Shown: positions 26,499-36,067 of the stretch, piece by piece | Numbering within the stretch: the stretch's first letter is position 1 | How the letters are laid out: each line of letters opens with the position of its first letter | Source: CAZCPB01 sp044223975 | GTDB taxonomy: Bacteria > Planctomycetota > Phycisphaerae > Phycisphaerales > UBA1924 | DNA length: 64,000 bases | NCBI GenBank assembly: GCA_044223975.1 | Contig: JBGALI010000023.1 | Coordinates: 5,846-69,845, forward strand | Reading direction: 5' to 3' | Made by a program: the position numbers and the translations under genes | Notes under the pieces: model-generated | What the model saw: only the letters and a program-made list of their open reading frames with translations | What the model was told of the DNA's origin: nothing | Database searches by the model: none

Positions 26499-29366
26499 TC
26501 ACAGCGTCCTCTTGACCTCCACCTGCTTGTAGCACTCCAGCACGTCGCCTTCCTTGATGTCGTCGTAGCCGACGATCTTCATTCCGCACTCCATGCCGGC
26601 GCGAACTTCCTTGGCGTCGTCCTTGACCCGCTTGAGCTGCTCGAGCTTGCGGTCGTTCTCGATGACGATGCCGGCGCGCGTGACGCGGATGAGCGCGTCG
26701 CGCTGCACCGAGCCGTCGGTGACGTAGCAGCCGGCGACCTTGCCCACCTTGGTGACCGTGAAGACCTTGCGGACATCGGCGTGGCCCAGGATCTCCTGAC
26801 GGATCTCCGGGGCGAGCATGCCCTCGGCGGCCTTCTTGAGGTCGCCGGTGATGTCGTAGATGACCTGGTAGCTGCGGATCTCAACGTGCTTCTGCTCGGC
26901 CATCGTGCGGGCCTTGCCCGAGGGGATGACGTTGAAGCCGATGATGATCGCCTTGGAAGCGTCCGCCAGCAGCACGTCGCTCTCGTTGATGCCTCCCACC
27001 GCGCCGTGGAGGACCTTGACCTTGACCTCGGCGGTCCCGACCTTCTCGCACTCGCTCCTGAGCACGTCGACCGTGCCCTGCTCGGCGGCCTTGAGGACGA
27101 TGAGGATTTCCTTGACCGACTTGTCGGCCATCTGAGTGAAAAGGCTGTCGAGCGTGACCTTGGGCTGGGCGAGCTGGGCCTCGCGCTCGCGGTGGCGGCG
27201 CTGCTCGGCGGCCTCCTGCGCCTCCTTGAGCGAATCGACCACGAAGAATCGATCGCCCGCGTCGGGCATCTCGTCGATGCCCGAGATCTGCACCGGCATC
27301 GGCGGGAAGACCTCTTTGAGCTTGCGGCCGCGGTCGTCGGTGATGTCGCGGACGCGACCGAACGCACGGCCGGCCACGACGAAGTCGCCCACCGCGAGCC
27401 GACCGTCCTGGACCAGAAGGTTGGCGACGGCGCCGCGACCCTCTTCGCTCTTGGACTCGATGACCGAGCCGCGGGCCTGCCCGCCGAAGTCGGCCTTGAG
27501 GTTGAGAAGCTGGGCCTGGTAATCGAGCGTTTCCAGCAGCTCGGGGATGCCGGTACCGGTCGTCGCGCTGGTGCGGACCACTTCGGTGTCGCCGCCCCAC
27601 TCGACGGGGTTGAGCCCCGCGTCGGCGAGCTGGCGCAGCGTCTTCTGGATCTGGGGCTCGGTGGCGTCGGGCCGATCGATCTTGTTGAGGGCCACCACGA
27701 TCGGCACCCCCGCGGCCTTGGCGTGGTTGATCGACTCGATCGTCTGCGGCATGACGCCTTCGGGCGCCGACACCACCAGCACGACCACGTCGGTCATCTT
27801 CGCGCCGCGCGAGCGCATGCTCGTGAAGGCCTCGTGGCCGGGCGTGTCGAGGAACACGATGTTCTTCTTTTCGCCCGCCACCTCGACCTCGACGCGGAAC
27901 GCGCTGGTGCGCTGCGTGATGCCGCCGGCCTCGCCGGCCGCGACGTTGGCGTTGCGGATCTTGTCGAGCAGGCTGGTCTTGCCGTGGTCGACGTGGCCGA
28001 GGATGGTGACGACCGGCCCGCACGGGCGCTGGTCCACCATCTCCCGCTCTTCGTAGTCGGCGCTCACGGCTTCCTCGGCCGTCTTGGCCTCGGTGACCTG
28101 CAGGTCGATGTCGAAATCGATCATGATCTCCGCGGCCTTCAGCGGATCGATGCCGGAGTTGATCGTCGCCATCACGCCCTGGAGGAAGAGCTTCTTGACG
28201 ATGTCGGCGCCCTTGACACCCGTCGCCGCCGACAGGTCCTTGATCGTGAAGGGCGCGGCGATGTACACCTTGCCGTCGTCGGGGCCCGATTCGTCGGCCC
28301 GGGCGAGCTTGTCATCGGCCCGCTTGAGGTCGGTGCGGCGCTTCTTGAGGAAACCGCCGGCGCGCAACAGGCGTGCCTCGCGCTCGACGAGGTCCTGCTC
28401 GCTGAAGATCTGGCCGCCGACCCACTCGGTGCCGCTGCTGGCGCGGCGACGGGCGGGCACGCCCGTGCCGCTCGAGCGAGCGCCCGGGGCCCCGGCTCCC
28501 GCTCCGGCCCCGGCGCCCTGCTTGCGCCGCGGGCTGCGACCCCGATCGTCGTCGGACTCGCCCATGGGCCGTCCGGGACGCGCGGGGCCGGACGAGCCAC
28601 CGGACGATGAGCCCGGACCGGGGGCACGACGCGGACGCGGAGGCTCGATGACCTCCGGGGCTTCGACGCGCACGACCTTGGGGCCCGAGAGCTTTACGGG
28701 CGCGCGGGTCTCGAGCTTCGGTCCCGCGGGAGAAACCACAGTCGGTCTTGTCGGGACGTTCATCGGTGCCGGCTTGGAAACCGGCGCCGGGGGCGTCACC
28801 GCGGCCGGGCGCAGCGTGACCGGAGCCGGTTCCCGCTCTTTGGCGGGTGCGGCCGGCGGCGGTGGGGGTGCGGGCGCGACCGCCGTGGGGCGGAGGGTGG
28901 GGGCGTGCGATGGAGTCGACGTCTTGGGCTTCGGCGGGGCGGCGGCGGGTTCGTCGTTGGACTCGACCTTGGCGGGGATGGGTCGGGGCTCGGCCTTGGG
29001 CTCGACCGAACGCTCCGGCGCGACGACCGTGCCGCCGATGTCCGATTCGGCGGCCGGCAATTCGCCGTCATCTTCGTGCGTGGCGTGATCGTCGCCCTTG
29101 CCCGTTCGCTTGCGCGACCTGGCACGCACCGTGGAGACATCGATCTTCTCCGATGTCTCGGTCGCGGTGGCGACGCCGCCTTGCCCGCTGAACCACTCGC
29201 GGATCGAGGCCTCGAGTCCCGCCGAAACGGTGGACGCGTGCCCCTTGACGACCGTGTCAGGGATGCCCTCGGCCCTGCACTTGGCGAGGATCGCCTTGGA
29301 CTCGATGCCCAGTTCTTTCGCCAACTGTGAAATCCGCTTGGCCGCCAAGGTGTTCTCCAGGATCAA
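26499..29366 (-). CDS. infB: Translation initiation factor IF-2
   Basis: 955 residues. The N-terminal IF2-N helix domain (RISQLAKELGIESKAILAKC) is followed by a long Pro/Ala/Arg-rich linker (about residues 60-310), then a second IF2-N-like motif, the GTPase domain and domains II-IV. G motifs: GHVDHGKTSLLDKI, DTPGHEAF, and NKIDRP. It places initiator tRNA on the 30S subunit in a GTP-dependent way. The C-terminal C2 domain with GMECGMKIVGYDDIKEGD is present. It lies 50 bases downstream of nusA, the usual order. Confidence 0.96.
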   Translation of the reverse strand: MILENTLAAKRISQLAKELGIESKAILAKCRAEGIPDTVVKGHASTVSAGLEASIREWFSGQGGVATATETSEKIDVSTVRARSRKRTGKGDDHATHEDDGELPAAESDIGGTVVAPERSVEPKAEPRPIPAKVESNDEPAAAPPKPKTSTPSHAPTLRPTAVAPAPPPPPAAPAKEREPAPVTLRPAAVTPPAPVSKPAPMNVPTRPTVVSPAGPKLETRAPVKLSGPKVVRVEAPEVIEPPRPRRAPGPGSSSGGSSGPARPGRPMGESDDDRGRSPRRKQGAGAGAGAGAPGARSSGTGVPARRRASSGTEWVGGQIFSEQDLVEREARLLRAGGFLKKRRTDLKRADDKLARADESGPDDGKVYIAAPFTIKDLSAATGVKGADIVKKLFLQGVMATINSGIDPLKAAEIMIDFDIDLQVTEAKTAEEAVSADYEEREMVDQRPCGPVVTILGHVDHGKTSLLDKIRNANVAAGEAGGITQRTSAFRVEVEVAGEKKNIVFLDTPGHEAFTSMRSRGAKMTDVVVLVVSAPEGVMPQTIESINHAKAAGVPIVVALNKIDRPDATEPQIQKTLRQLADAGLNPVEWGGDTEVVRTSATTGTGIPELLETLDYQAQLLNLKADFGGQARGSVIESKSEEGRGAVANLLVQDGRLAVGDFVVAGRAFGRVRDITDDRGRKLKEVFPPMPVQISGIDEMPDAGDRFFVVDSLKEAQEAAEQRRHREREAQLAQPKVTLDSLFTQMADKSVKEILIVLKAAEQGTVDVLRSECEKVGTAEVKVKVLHGAVGGINESDVLLADASKAIIIGFNVIPSGKARTMAEQKHVEIRSYQVIYDITGDLKKAAEGMLAPEIRQEILGHADVRKVFTVTKVGKVAGCYVTDGSVQRDALIRVTRAGIVIENDRKLEQLKRVKDDAKEVRAGMECGMKIVGYDDIKEGDVLECYKQVEVKRTL

Positions 29367-29416
29367 ACTTCAGTCCGAACCACGATCCGTCTCGAAACTT
29401 CCACGCGCCGCCGCCA

Positions 29417-30790
29417 TCAGGCGCCCTGCCCCAGGATGTCCGCCGCCCGAGCCTCGTCGGTAGCGCTCGGCTGCGGCACGGGAGCCGGGCCGGCCCCGAG
29501 GATGGCGCTCGCCGCGGCCTCGCCCGCCTCGCCCGGAGTTCCGGACGCCAGCAGCTTGGCCGCGGCCTCGGCCTGCTCCTTCATGAGACGGGCCTTCTCT
29601 TCCTTGTCCTTCTGCTGCTGTTCGGCGACCACCTTGGCCTTGGCCGCGCAACGGTCGACCGCGACCTTGGCCAGTTCCTCGCCGATCTCCAATTCGTTCA
29701 TCAGGACTTCGGCCCCGACCTCTTCGATGTCGAACACGCTGACCATGCCCAGGGCGCCGAGCTTGTCGATCATGGGCTCGCTGAAACCCTCGATCTCCAG
29801 GAGCGTGGCCGACATGGTCTCCAGGCCCTTGGTGAACTCGGCCGGCGTGAGGATGTCGATGTCCCAGCCGGTGAGACGCGCCGCGAGCCGCACGTTCTGG
29901 CCGCGCTTGCCGATCGCCAGGCTGAGCTGGTCCTCGCGGACCACAACGGTCGCTCGCCCGAGCTCGAAGCACAGGGAGATCTCCTGCACCTCGGCGGGCT
30001 TGAGGGAGTTGGCGATGAGCACCTGGCTGGACTCGTTCCAGCGGACGATGTCGATCTTCTCGCCGTTGAGCTCGTCGACGATGTTCTTGATGCGGCTGCC
30101 GCGCACGCCGACGCAGGCCCCGACCGCGTCGACCTTCGAGTCCACGCTGGTGACGGCGACCTTGGTGCGGTAGCCGGCCTCGCGGGCCATGGCCTTGAGC
30201 TCGATGATGTGCTCGGCGACCTCGGGGACTTCGACCTCAAACAGCCGCTTGATGAAGTCCGGGTGCGAGCGGCTCAGGACGATCTTGACGTTCGAGCCCA
30301 TGTCCTTCACGTCGAGGATCAGGCACCGCACGCGGTCACCGGGCTGGAACTGCTCGCCGGGGATCTGCTCGCTGGCGGGCATGATTGCCTCGGCCCGGTC
30401 GATCGTCACGACGAGCGTCCGTGCCTCATAGTGCTGGGCCGTGCCGGTCACGATCTCGCCCATGCGCTTGGAGAATTCCTCGAAGATGCTGCTCCGCTCG
30501 TCGTCGCGGAACTTCTGGATCATGACCTGCTTGAACGTCTGGGCCGCGATGCGACCGAACGCGCCCGGGGGCATCTCGAGCGGCTCGCCGTGGCGGGTGA
30601 TCGCGATCGTGCCGTTGAGCGGATCGACCACGCACTGGAACTCCTCGGAGTCGAGGGTCGCAAAGTGCTTGCGGGCCGCGGAGACCATCGCCTGCTCGAG
30701 GTCCTTGATCAGGATCTGCTTGTCGATATTGCGGTCGCGCGCGATCGCGTCGAGGATCCGCATCATCTCCTGGGTGTTCACTGTGCTCAT
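29417..30790 (-). CDS. nusA: Transcription elongation/termination factor NusA
   Basis: 457 residues from ATG 30790. Order: RNA-polymerase-binding N-terminal domain (1-125, IDKQILIKDLEQAMVSAARKH), S1 domain, then two KH domains with VGACVGVRGSRIKNIVDEL and DQLSLAIGKRGQNVRLAARL. A helix-hairpin-helix-like domain with a charged, Ala/Gln-rich tail follows. It modulates pausing, termination and antitermination. The rimP gene usually found upstream is not seen in the adjacent 400 bases. A promoter candidate lies at 31138-31167. Confidence 0.95.
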   Translation of the reverse strand: MSTVNTQEMMRILDAIARDRNIDKQILIKDLEQAMVSAARKHFATLDSEEFQCVVDPLNGTIAITRHGEPLEMPPGAFGRIAAQTFKQVMIQKFRDDERSSIFEEFSKRMGEIVTGTAQHYEARTLVVTIDRAEAIMPASEQIPGEQFQPGDRVRCLILDVKDMGSNVKIVLSRSHPDFIKRLFEVEVPEVAEHIIELKAMAREAGYRTKVAVTSVDSKVDAVGACVGVRGSRIKNIVDELNGEKIDIVRWNESSQVLIANSLKPAEVQEISLCFELGRATVVVREDQLSLAIGKRGQNVRLAARLTGWDIDILTPAEFTKGLETMSATLLEIEGFSEPMIDKLGALGMVSVFDIEEVGAEVLMNELEIGEELAKVAVDRCAAKAKVVAEQQQKDKEEKARLMKEQAEAAAKLLASGTPGEAGEAAASAILGAGPAPVPQPSATDEARAADILGQGA

Positions 30791-31137
30791 CGGTCTGTCT
30801 CCGTGATTTCTGGTTTTCGAGTTTTCCGGCCGAAGCTGAGGCGGGACTCCGAGTGAAACGCCAAAACGACAAAGGCCACGAACGACTTCCCGTCGCCCGC
30901 GGCCCTGAACCGCTCCACGCCCCAAGACCCCCGTGGGGATCCCCGGCGGCGTTCCTTGTTTTCCCGCCTTACCGCATGAGGATCTCTCCGCACGCGGCCC
31001 GGGAAACCCAAAGCCGGACCGCAGCCCTGCGCTGTTCGCGCTGGATGGGCCGCTTACCGAGCATGGTTCAGGGTCGCAAGCATGGTCAACATCACCTCGC
31101 CCCCGAGGGGCACCCTGGAACATCTTCGAACACGATA

Positions 31138-31167
31138 ACTATATTGGTCGGGGTGTGGCCGGGTCAA
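31138..31167 (-). promoter_or_regulatory. Candidate sigma70-type promoter for the nusA-infB operon
   Basis: On the minus strand TTGACC (31162-31167) is followed by 18 bases and TATAGT (31138-31143). It lies just after the fliM stop and about 350 bases before nusA. The rest of the 414-base interval 30791-31204 shows no gene; a long leader that could carry regulation is likely. Confidence 0.55.
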
Positions 31168-31204
31168 ACGCCGGTCGGCATTACTCGCCGGGCATCCCTC
31201 ACGG

Positions 31205-32221
31205 TCAAACCCGATCGCCGGGCTCGATGGCCCTCTGAATCTTGAGCGCCCGGGAGCCGCGGCACTGGCCCAGCTGGGCCAGATACTTTTTCTGGCCCTC
31301 GACACACACCACCACGGGCTGGGTCGCGGGCTTCTCCGTGACGATCAGGTCGCCCTTGGTCATCGTCAGAAGGTCGTTGAGCGTAATGGTCGTCTCGGCC
31401 AAGAGCCCGGCGACTTCCAGCCCGGCCTTGGAGAGCGAACGTCCGATCTGCTTCTCGAGTTCGTGAGACCGCGAGCTCTTGGATGCCGCGAACCAGCTCT
31501 GGCTGGACAGGTCCGGCACCACCGGCTCGATCACGTTGTAGGGGATGCACAGGTTCATCGTGCCCGCGCGGCTGGACATCTTGAGTTCGAAGCCGACCAC
31601 CACAACGACCTCGTTGGGGGGCACGATCTGCACGAGCTGCGGGTTGCTCTCGGTGGCGGCGATCGAGAATTTCAACGCCCGGACCCCGGACCACGCCTCC
31701 GCCAGCGCCGTCAGGCCGCGCGCGGTCACGTTGCTGATGAGGCGAGTCTCGATGAGCGTCATCGGGCGCTGCGGGACGAACAGGTCCTGCGAGTTGCCGC
31801 CCAGGAGGCGGTCGATGATCGGGTAGATGATGAGCGGGCTGATCTCCATGCACATCTGGCCCTCGAGGCCGTCGGCGCGGAGGAGATTGAACGAGGTGGG
31901 GTTGGGCAGACCGGAGATGAACTCCGAGTAGGTCATCTGCTCGCAATTGGCGACCTTGACCTCGACGATCGTGCGGAGAAACCCGGAGAGCGAAGCGCCG
32001 AAATTCCGCGCGAAGGATTCGTGCAGGGTCTGCAGCGCCCGCATCTGGTCTTTGCTGACACGCTCGGGTCGCTTGAAGTCGTACGGCTTGACCTCCATCC
32101 CGGGCCCGTCGGCGGGGCGGCGGGAGAAGATCTGCGTCTCGCCCTTCTCTTCCTGGACCGCGCCGGTCTCCACCGCGGCCAGCAGGGCGTCGACTTCGCT
32201 TTGATCGAGAACGTTGGCCAT
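31205..32221 (-). CDS. fliM: Flagellar motor switch protein FliM
   Basis: 338 residues from ATG 32221. The N-terminal CheY-P-binding motif is visible as LDQSEVDALLAAV. The middle CheC-like domain follows (ARNFGASLSGFLRTIVEVKV, EISPLIIYPIIDRLLGG), and the C-terminal SpoA domain ends KKYLAQLGQCRGSRALKIQ. It forms the C-ring and transmits chemotaxis signals. No other flagellar gene is adjacent, so fliM is separated from its usual cluster. It is divergent from dsbD with a 180-base intergenic region. Confidence 0.93.
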   Translation of the reverse strand: MANVLDQSEVDALLAAVETGAVQEEKGETQIFSRRPADGPGMEVKPYDFKRPERVSKDQMRALQTLHESFARNFGASLSGFLRTIVEVKVANCEQMTYSEFISGLPNPTSFNLLRADGLEGQMCMEISPLIIYPIIDRLLGGNSQDLFVPQRPMTLIETRLISNVTARGLTALAEAWSGVRALKFSIAATESNPQLVQIVPPNEVVVVVGFELKMSSRAGTMNLCIPYNVIEPVVPDLSSQSWFAASKSSRSHELEKQIGRSLSKAGLEVAGLLAETTITLNDLLTMTKGDLIVTEKPATQPVVVCVEGQKKYLAQLGQCRGSRALKIQRAIEPGDRV

Positions 32222-32401
32222 CGGGCGGCGGACTCCGGCAACGAACGACCCTGGGCGCGAGGCGCCCTTTCCTCCTATCGGACCTGCCCGGGGCGGGTCT
32301 TGAAGGACACCCGTGCCGAACTTTGCGCGTGCGGCGCCTACCCTCGTTCGGCATCCGAATCTCAACCGCCCGTGGAACTTCACCCGCCAACCAGGTTGCC
32401 C

Positions 32402-34273
32402 ATGAGCATCGCCCGCTGGGTCGTCGGTGTGCTGGTCGCCGCGATGCTGTGCACCCCCGCCTTGGCTCAGCCGCGGAAGGTTGAAGTCTCCGCGGTGGCC
32501 TCGCGGACGGACGTGCTGCCGGGCGATCAAGTCGCGGTCGCGGTCGTTTTCCGGCACGAGGACGGCTGGCATGTTCACACGAACAATCCGGTGATCCCCA
32601 AGTCGTGGGGGGATTTCCCCGCGATCGCCACCAGAATCGTGGTGACCCCTTCCCCGGGAATGACGGCGGGTGCTCCGCAGTGGCCGGCCCCGTCCGAGAT
32701 CCGGCTTGACCTGGGCGCCACGGGCACGCCCGAGCCCTACCTCGTCTACGAGGGCGAAGCGATCGCGTTCGTGCCGCTGCTCATCGACGCCAATGCGCCG
32801 CCCGGTCCTCGCACCGTACGGATCTCCGCGTCCTACCAGGCGTGCGACGACAGGACCTGTCTGCCGCAGCAGACGGACGAACTCGAGGTTCAGATCAACG
32901 TGGTGGCTCCCGGCTCGGCGCGTGGACCGGAGAACCAGCCGGCGCTCTTCGCGACGCTCGATCGGTCCATCTTCGCCCGCGTCGGGACTCCTGCCCCCAC
33001 CCTCTCGCAGAACGCCACGTTCAACCTGTTCGGTTGGTCGTTCACCGTGGGAGCGGGCAACCCGGTGCAGGCGCTGGTGATCGTGCTGCTCGCGGCTCTC
33101 GGCGGGTTTGTGCTCAACCTCACGCCCTGCGTGCTGCCGGTGATCCCGATCAAGATCATGGGACTGAGCGCCGTGGCGGGCAACCGAGGGCGGTTGCTCG
33201 TGCTCGGGGTGTCGTCTTCGCTCGGAACCATCGCGTTCTGGCTCGGCATCGGCATCGCGATGGTCACGCTTACGAGCTTCAAGGCGATCAACCAGCTCTT
33301 CCAGTTCTGGTGGTTCCCGCTGGGCGTCGGGATCTTTATCTTCGTGATGGGCCTGGGGATGCTGGGCCTGTTCACCGTGAGGTTGCCGCAGGCGGTGTAC
33401 GCGGTCGAGGCCGACAAGGGCTCGATCGGCGGATCATTCGTGTTCGGCATCATGACGGCGGTGCTGTCGACGCCGTGCATCGCTCCGTTCATGGGCGCGG
33501 CCGCGGCGTGGGCGGTCACGCAGCCGGCGGGGTTGACGCTGACCGTGTTCACCGCCATCGGCGTGGGCATGGCAACCCCGTACCTTGTTCTTGCGGCGTT
33601 CCCCGCGCTGATCGAGAAGGTGCCCCGGACCGGACCGGCGAGCGATCTTGTGAAGCAGGTGATGGGCCTTCTGCTCCTGGCCGTCGCGGTGTTTTTTGCT
33701 GGAACCGGCGTCGACCCGCTCGTACGACAGCCGATCGATCCTCCGATGCGGTGGCACTGGTGGATCATGGTGGCGCTGGTCGTCGCGGCGATGGCGTGGA
33801 TGGTGGCGCGGACGATGACGATCACACGGTCGAGCGGCAAGCGGGCGTTCTTTTCAGCCGCCGCTCTTGCGGTCTCCGGCGCGATGGCCGTGGTGGCCAT
33901 CCGTGTCACCGACCGAGGCCCGATCGATTGGGTCGCGTACACCCCCGAGCGATTCGCGGAGGCGCGTGGTGCGCACAAGGTCGTCGTGATGGACTTCACC
34001 GCAGAGTGGTGCCTGAACTGCAAGGCGCTCGAAACGGGGGTGCTCCACCGACCGGCTGTGGCGAGCGTTCTGAACGGGCCGGGGGTCGTCCCGATGCGGG
34101 TGGACCTGAGCGGGGATAACCGTGCCGGCCAGGACATGCTCAAGAGCCTGAACTGGGTGGGGATCCCGCTGCTGAGCATCTGGGGCCCGGGGCTTTCGGA
34201 GCCGCTGAATTACGACACCTACACGCCCGATACTGTGGTGAAGGCGGTGGAGCGCGCCAAGGGAGCCCCCTGA
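32402..34273 (+). CDS. dsbD: Thiol:disulfide interchange protein DsbD
   Basis: 623 residues from ATG 32402, which opens a signal peptide (VLVAAMLCTPALA). The alpha domain (25-200) has SYQACDDRTCLP with its redox Cys pair; the membrane domain has eight or nine helices with LTPCVLPVIPIK and STPCIAPFMGAA; the C-terminal thioredoxin domain has AEWCLNCKALE. It passes electrons from cytoplasmic thioredoxin to periplasmic acceptors. All six canonical Cys are present. The gene ends 81 bases before tRNA-Gly, so it marks the backbone side of the island. Confidence 0.94.
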   Translation: MSIARWVVGVLVAAMLCTPALAQPRKVEVSAVASRTDVLPGDQVAVAVVFRHEDGWHVHTNNPVIPKSWGDFPAIATRIVVTPSPGMTAGAPQWPAPSEIRLDLGATGTPEPYLVYEGEAIAFVPLLIDANAPPGPRTVRISASYQACDDRTCLPQQTDELEVQINVVAPGSARGPENQPALFATLDRSIFARVGTPAPTLSQNATFNLFGWSFTVGAGNPVQALVIVLLAALGGFVLNLTPCVLPVIPIKIMGLSAVAGNRGRLLVLGVSSSLGTIAFWLGIGIAMVTLTSFKAINQLFQFWWFPLGVGIFIFVMGLGMLGLFTVRLPQAVYAVEADKGSIGGSFVFGIMTAVLSTPCIAPFMGAAAAWAVTQPAGLTLTVFTAIGVGMATPYLVLAAFPALIEKVPRTGPASDLVKQVMGLLLLAVAVFFAGTGVDPLVRQPIDPPMRWHWWIMVALVVAAMAWMVARTMTITRSSGKRAFFSAAALAVSGAMAVVAIRVTDRGPIDWVAYTPERFAEARGAHKVVVMDFTAEWCLNCKALETGVLHRPAVASVLNGPGVVPMRVDLSGDNRAGQDMLKSLNWVGIPLLSIWGPGLSEPLNYDTYTPDTVVKAVERAKGAP

Positions 34274-34354
34274 CGCCGGGCCCGGGCGCGTTGACACCCG
34301 GCGACAGGAGGTCTAACTTCTTCTTCCGCCGAAGACCAGCTTCGGGCGCGGATC

Positions 34355-34426
34355 GCGGGCGTAGCTCAGTGGTAGAGCGTCACGTTGCCAACGTGAAAGT
34401 CGAGGGTTCGAGTCCCTTCGCCCGCT
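34355..34426 (+). tRNA. tRNA-Gly (anticodon GCC), integration target
   Basis: Acceptor GCGGGCG pairs with CGCCCGC, D arm GCTC/GAGC, anticodon stem TCACG/CGTGA with loop TTGCCAA, T arm GAGGG/CCCTT. Complete and apparently functional, discriminator T, no CCA encoded. Its 3' half is repeated at 62322, as expected of an integrase attachment site. Confidence 0.95.
34385..34425 (+). repeat. Left attachment repeat (tRNA-Gly 3' half)
   Basis: 41 bases from the anticodon loop (TTGCCAACGTGAA) to the acceptor end (TCGCCCGC). They match 62322-62362 with two mismatches. The segment covers the anticodon loop, T arm and 3' acceptor strand, the standard attB extent for tyrosine integrases. Confidence 0.85.
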
Positions 34427-34432
34427 TTGATG

Positions 34433-34462
34433 AAGGCCCGGTGTCCCGCGACGCCGGGCCTT
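34433..34462 (+). terminator. Hairpin after tRNA-Gly
   Basis: A 13-bp stem, AAGGCCCGGTGTC with GACGCCGGGCCTT (one G-T pair), closed by four bases. The trailing T run is short. The same hairpin follows the second attachment repeat, so it belongs to the mobile segment or was copied with it. Confidence 0.7.
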
Positions 34463-34787
34463 GTCATTGAGCGACAGGTTGCGACGTACTTGGGACTTGC
34501 GCGAGGTGTGGGGGTCGAAGAGTCGCGCCGGGCTCGAACATCGCTCCCGTGCCACGACACGCCAGAAGATGACGCCGGATGCCTCCTTCGGCCACTAGTT
34601 TCCTGCGCTTATTGTGCGCGCTGCTCGAAGACGAGCATTTGGCGACACGCGAGTATCCATGAAAAAAGGCCCCGGCGTGAAGCCGAAGCCCTTCGCGGCA
34701 ACTGGCGCTGGGGGGGCAGCACACCAACCACCGCATCACCAGCGTATCGCGTTGCGTGGCCGCGAACGCTCAGGAAAAGTTCCCTCA
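34463..34787. other. Conserved non-coding stretch between attachment repeat and integrase
   Basis: 325 bases with no supported gene. The sequence is largely shared with 62400-62723, including GACGCCGGATGCCTCCTTCG and the integrase terminator. The conservation in both elements fits integrase arm-binding sites, but I cannot define the individual sites. Reading frames that cross it are not similar to proteins. Confidence 0.55.
34662..34693 (-). terminator. Rho-independent terminator of the first integrase
   Basis: Read on the minus strand: a stem of about 11 bp (AAGGGCTTCGGC with GCCGGGGCCTT, one bulge, two G-U pairs) with a five-base loop, followed by six T. It lies 95 bases past the integrase stop. 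Confidence 0.75.
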
Positions 34788-36065
34788 TCACGCCGTCGCG
34801 CGGTGGCGCTTCACGCTCGCCGCCGCGATCGGAATCGACGCGGGAGCGGCGGCGGTGGGGGAGGGAATCGCCGGCACTTTCTGCAGCTCCGCCGCGACCG
34901 GCAGCAGTGTCGCGTCCATGTACACGTTCTCGGTGAGCTTGGGGTCGCTGTGACGCATCTGCGCCTGGCGCGTGCGCGAGGTCATGCCCGCGACGGCCAT
35001 CAGCGTCGAGCAGGTCATGCGCAGCGCGTGGAAGTCCACAAAGCCGGTGGCCCGCGTGCCGGGGTCGATGCCCGCGAGCTTCAGGTCCGCCGTGAGCGCC
35101 TTCATGCTCGGCACGGTCGGGACGATGTGGTCGGCCTGCTTCGCGCCGCTCGACCTGTACTCGCGCAGCGCCTCGGCCAGCTGCGGGTGCATGACCACGC
35201 GGTCGGCGCGTCTGCTCTTGGTCGTCTCGGCCCGCAGCCTGATGACCGCCACGGCGCCGTCGAGGTCAAGGTCGCCCCACGTCAGCGCCCCGATCTCGCC
35301 GCGCCGCAGGCCCGTCCACACGGCGATCAGGTAGGCGATCCGCCGCTCCAGGCCCAGTTGCTCTGCCCGCCGCCGCGCCGCACGCCGAACGTTGGCTACC
35401 GGCTGGCCCACGTTGGCACCCGTTCGCACGGTGCGGAGTTCGACGAGCGGGCGTCGCTCGGCCGCGTCGAGCAAACGGGCGACCTCGTCGGGCGTGAGCG
35501 AGCGGCGCGGGTGGACGGGCAGCGCCGCTCGCCGATCCAGCTTCTTCAGAGCCGCCAGCGGGTCGTGCGGCACGTACCGGGACTCGACCGCCCACTTGGT
35601 GAAGCTCTTGAGCGTTCCGAGGTACTCGTTCTTGGCGATCACCGACAGCGGCTTGCCCCTGGGGTTGTTCTTGCTGGCGCGGCGATGCTCCGAGAGCGTG
35701 CGGAGGATGGCGGCGGGGTCGAGGTCCACGATCCGCGCCGCCCCGGTGCGGGCTACGACGAGCTTGAGCCTGGCTTCGACCTGCTGCACGTACCGCTCGT
35801 GGCGCTGCCCCGCCCTGACCTTGGCGACGAACGCTTCGATGTGTTCGGCGATCGGCCGCGCGGCACGCTCGTCCACCGCGCTGGTCAGCCCCTCGGCGCG
35901 TCGTGCGGACTCCCGCTCCAGCCGCTGGGCCAGGAGCAGGCTGGCGTCGCGGTCAGGGTGGCCCTTGCAGGTGCGCCACCGCTGCTGGACCGCGTCGTAA
36001 TAGTTGCAGTACCACGTGCTGCCGCGGCGGTGCTTGTCCGCGCCTCGCTTGAACACCGATGCCAT
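34788..36065 (-). CDS. Tyrosine recombinase (integrase) of the first element
   Basis: 425 residues. N-terminal basic arm-type domain with STWYCNYYDAVQQRWRTC, then a SAM-like core-binding domain (about 70-170), then the catalytic domain. Catalytic residues: Arg in TGLRRGEIGALTW, Lys in ETTKSRRADRV, His-x-x-Arg in DFHALRMTCSTLM, and Tyr in NVYMDA after HSDPKLTE. It lies next to tRNA-Gly and reads toward it, the usual position. It is about 97% like the integrase at 62724 except near the N-terminus and one block around residues 240-255. Confidence 0.93.
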   Translation of the reverse strand: MASVFKRGADKHRRGSTWYCNYYDAVQQRWRTCKGHPDRDASLLLAQRLERESARRAEGLTSAVDERAARPIAEHIEAFVAKVRAGQRHERYVQQVEARLKLVVARTGAARIVDLDPAAILRTLSEHRRASKNNPRGKPLSVIAKNEYLGTLKSFTKWAVESRYVPHDPLAALKKLDRRAALPVHPRRSLTPDEVARLLDAAERRPLVELRTVRTGANVGQPVANVRRAARRRAEQLGLERRIAYLIAVWTGLRRGEIGALTWGDLDLDGAVAVIRLRAETTKSRRADRVVMHPQLAEALREYRSSGAKQADHIVPTVPSMKALTADLKLAGIDPGTRATGFVDFHALRMTCSTLMAVAGMTSRTRQAQMRHSDPKLTENVYMDATLLPVAAELQKVPAIPSPTAAAPASIPIAAASVKRHRATA

Positions 36066-36067
36066 GC

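Noticed and set aside
26781..28610. Plus-strand frame of about 609 codons
   Set aside because: Antisense of infB, which has all GTPase motifs.
30791..31204. rimP upstream of nusA
   Set aside because: No frame in the 414 bases resembles RimP; the interval looks like a promoter and leader.
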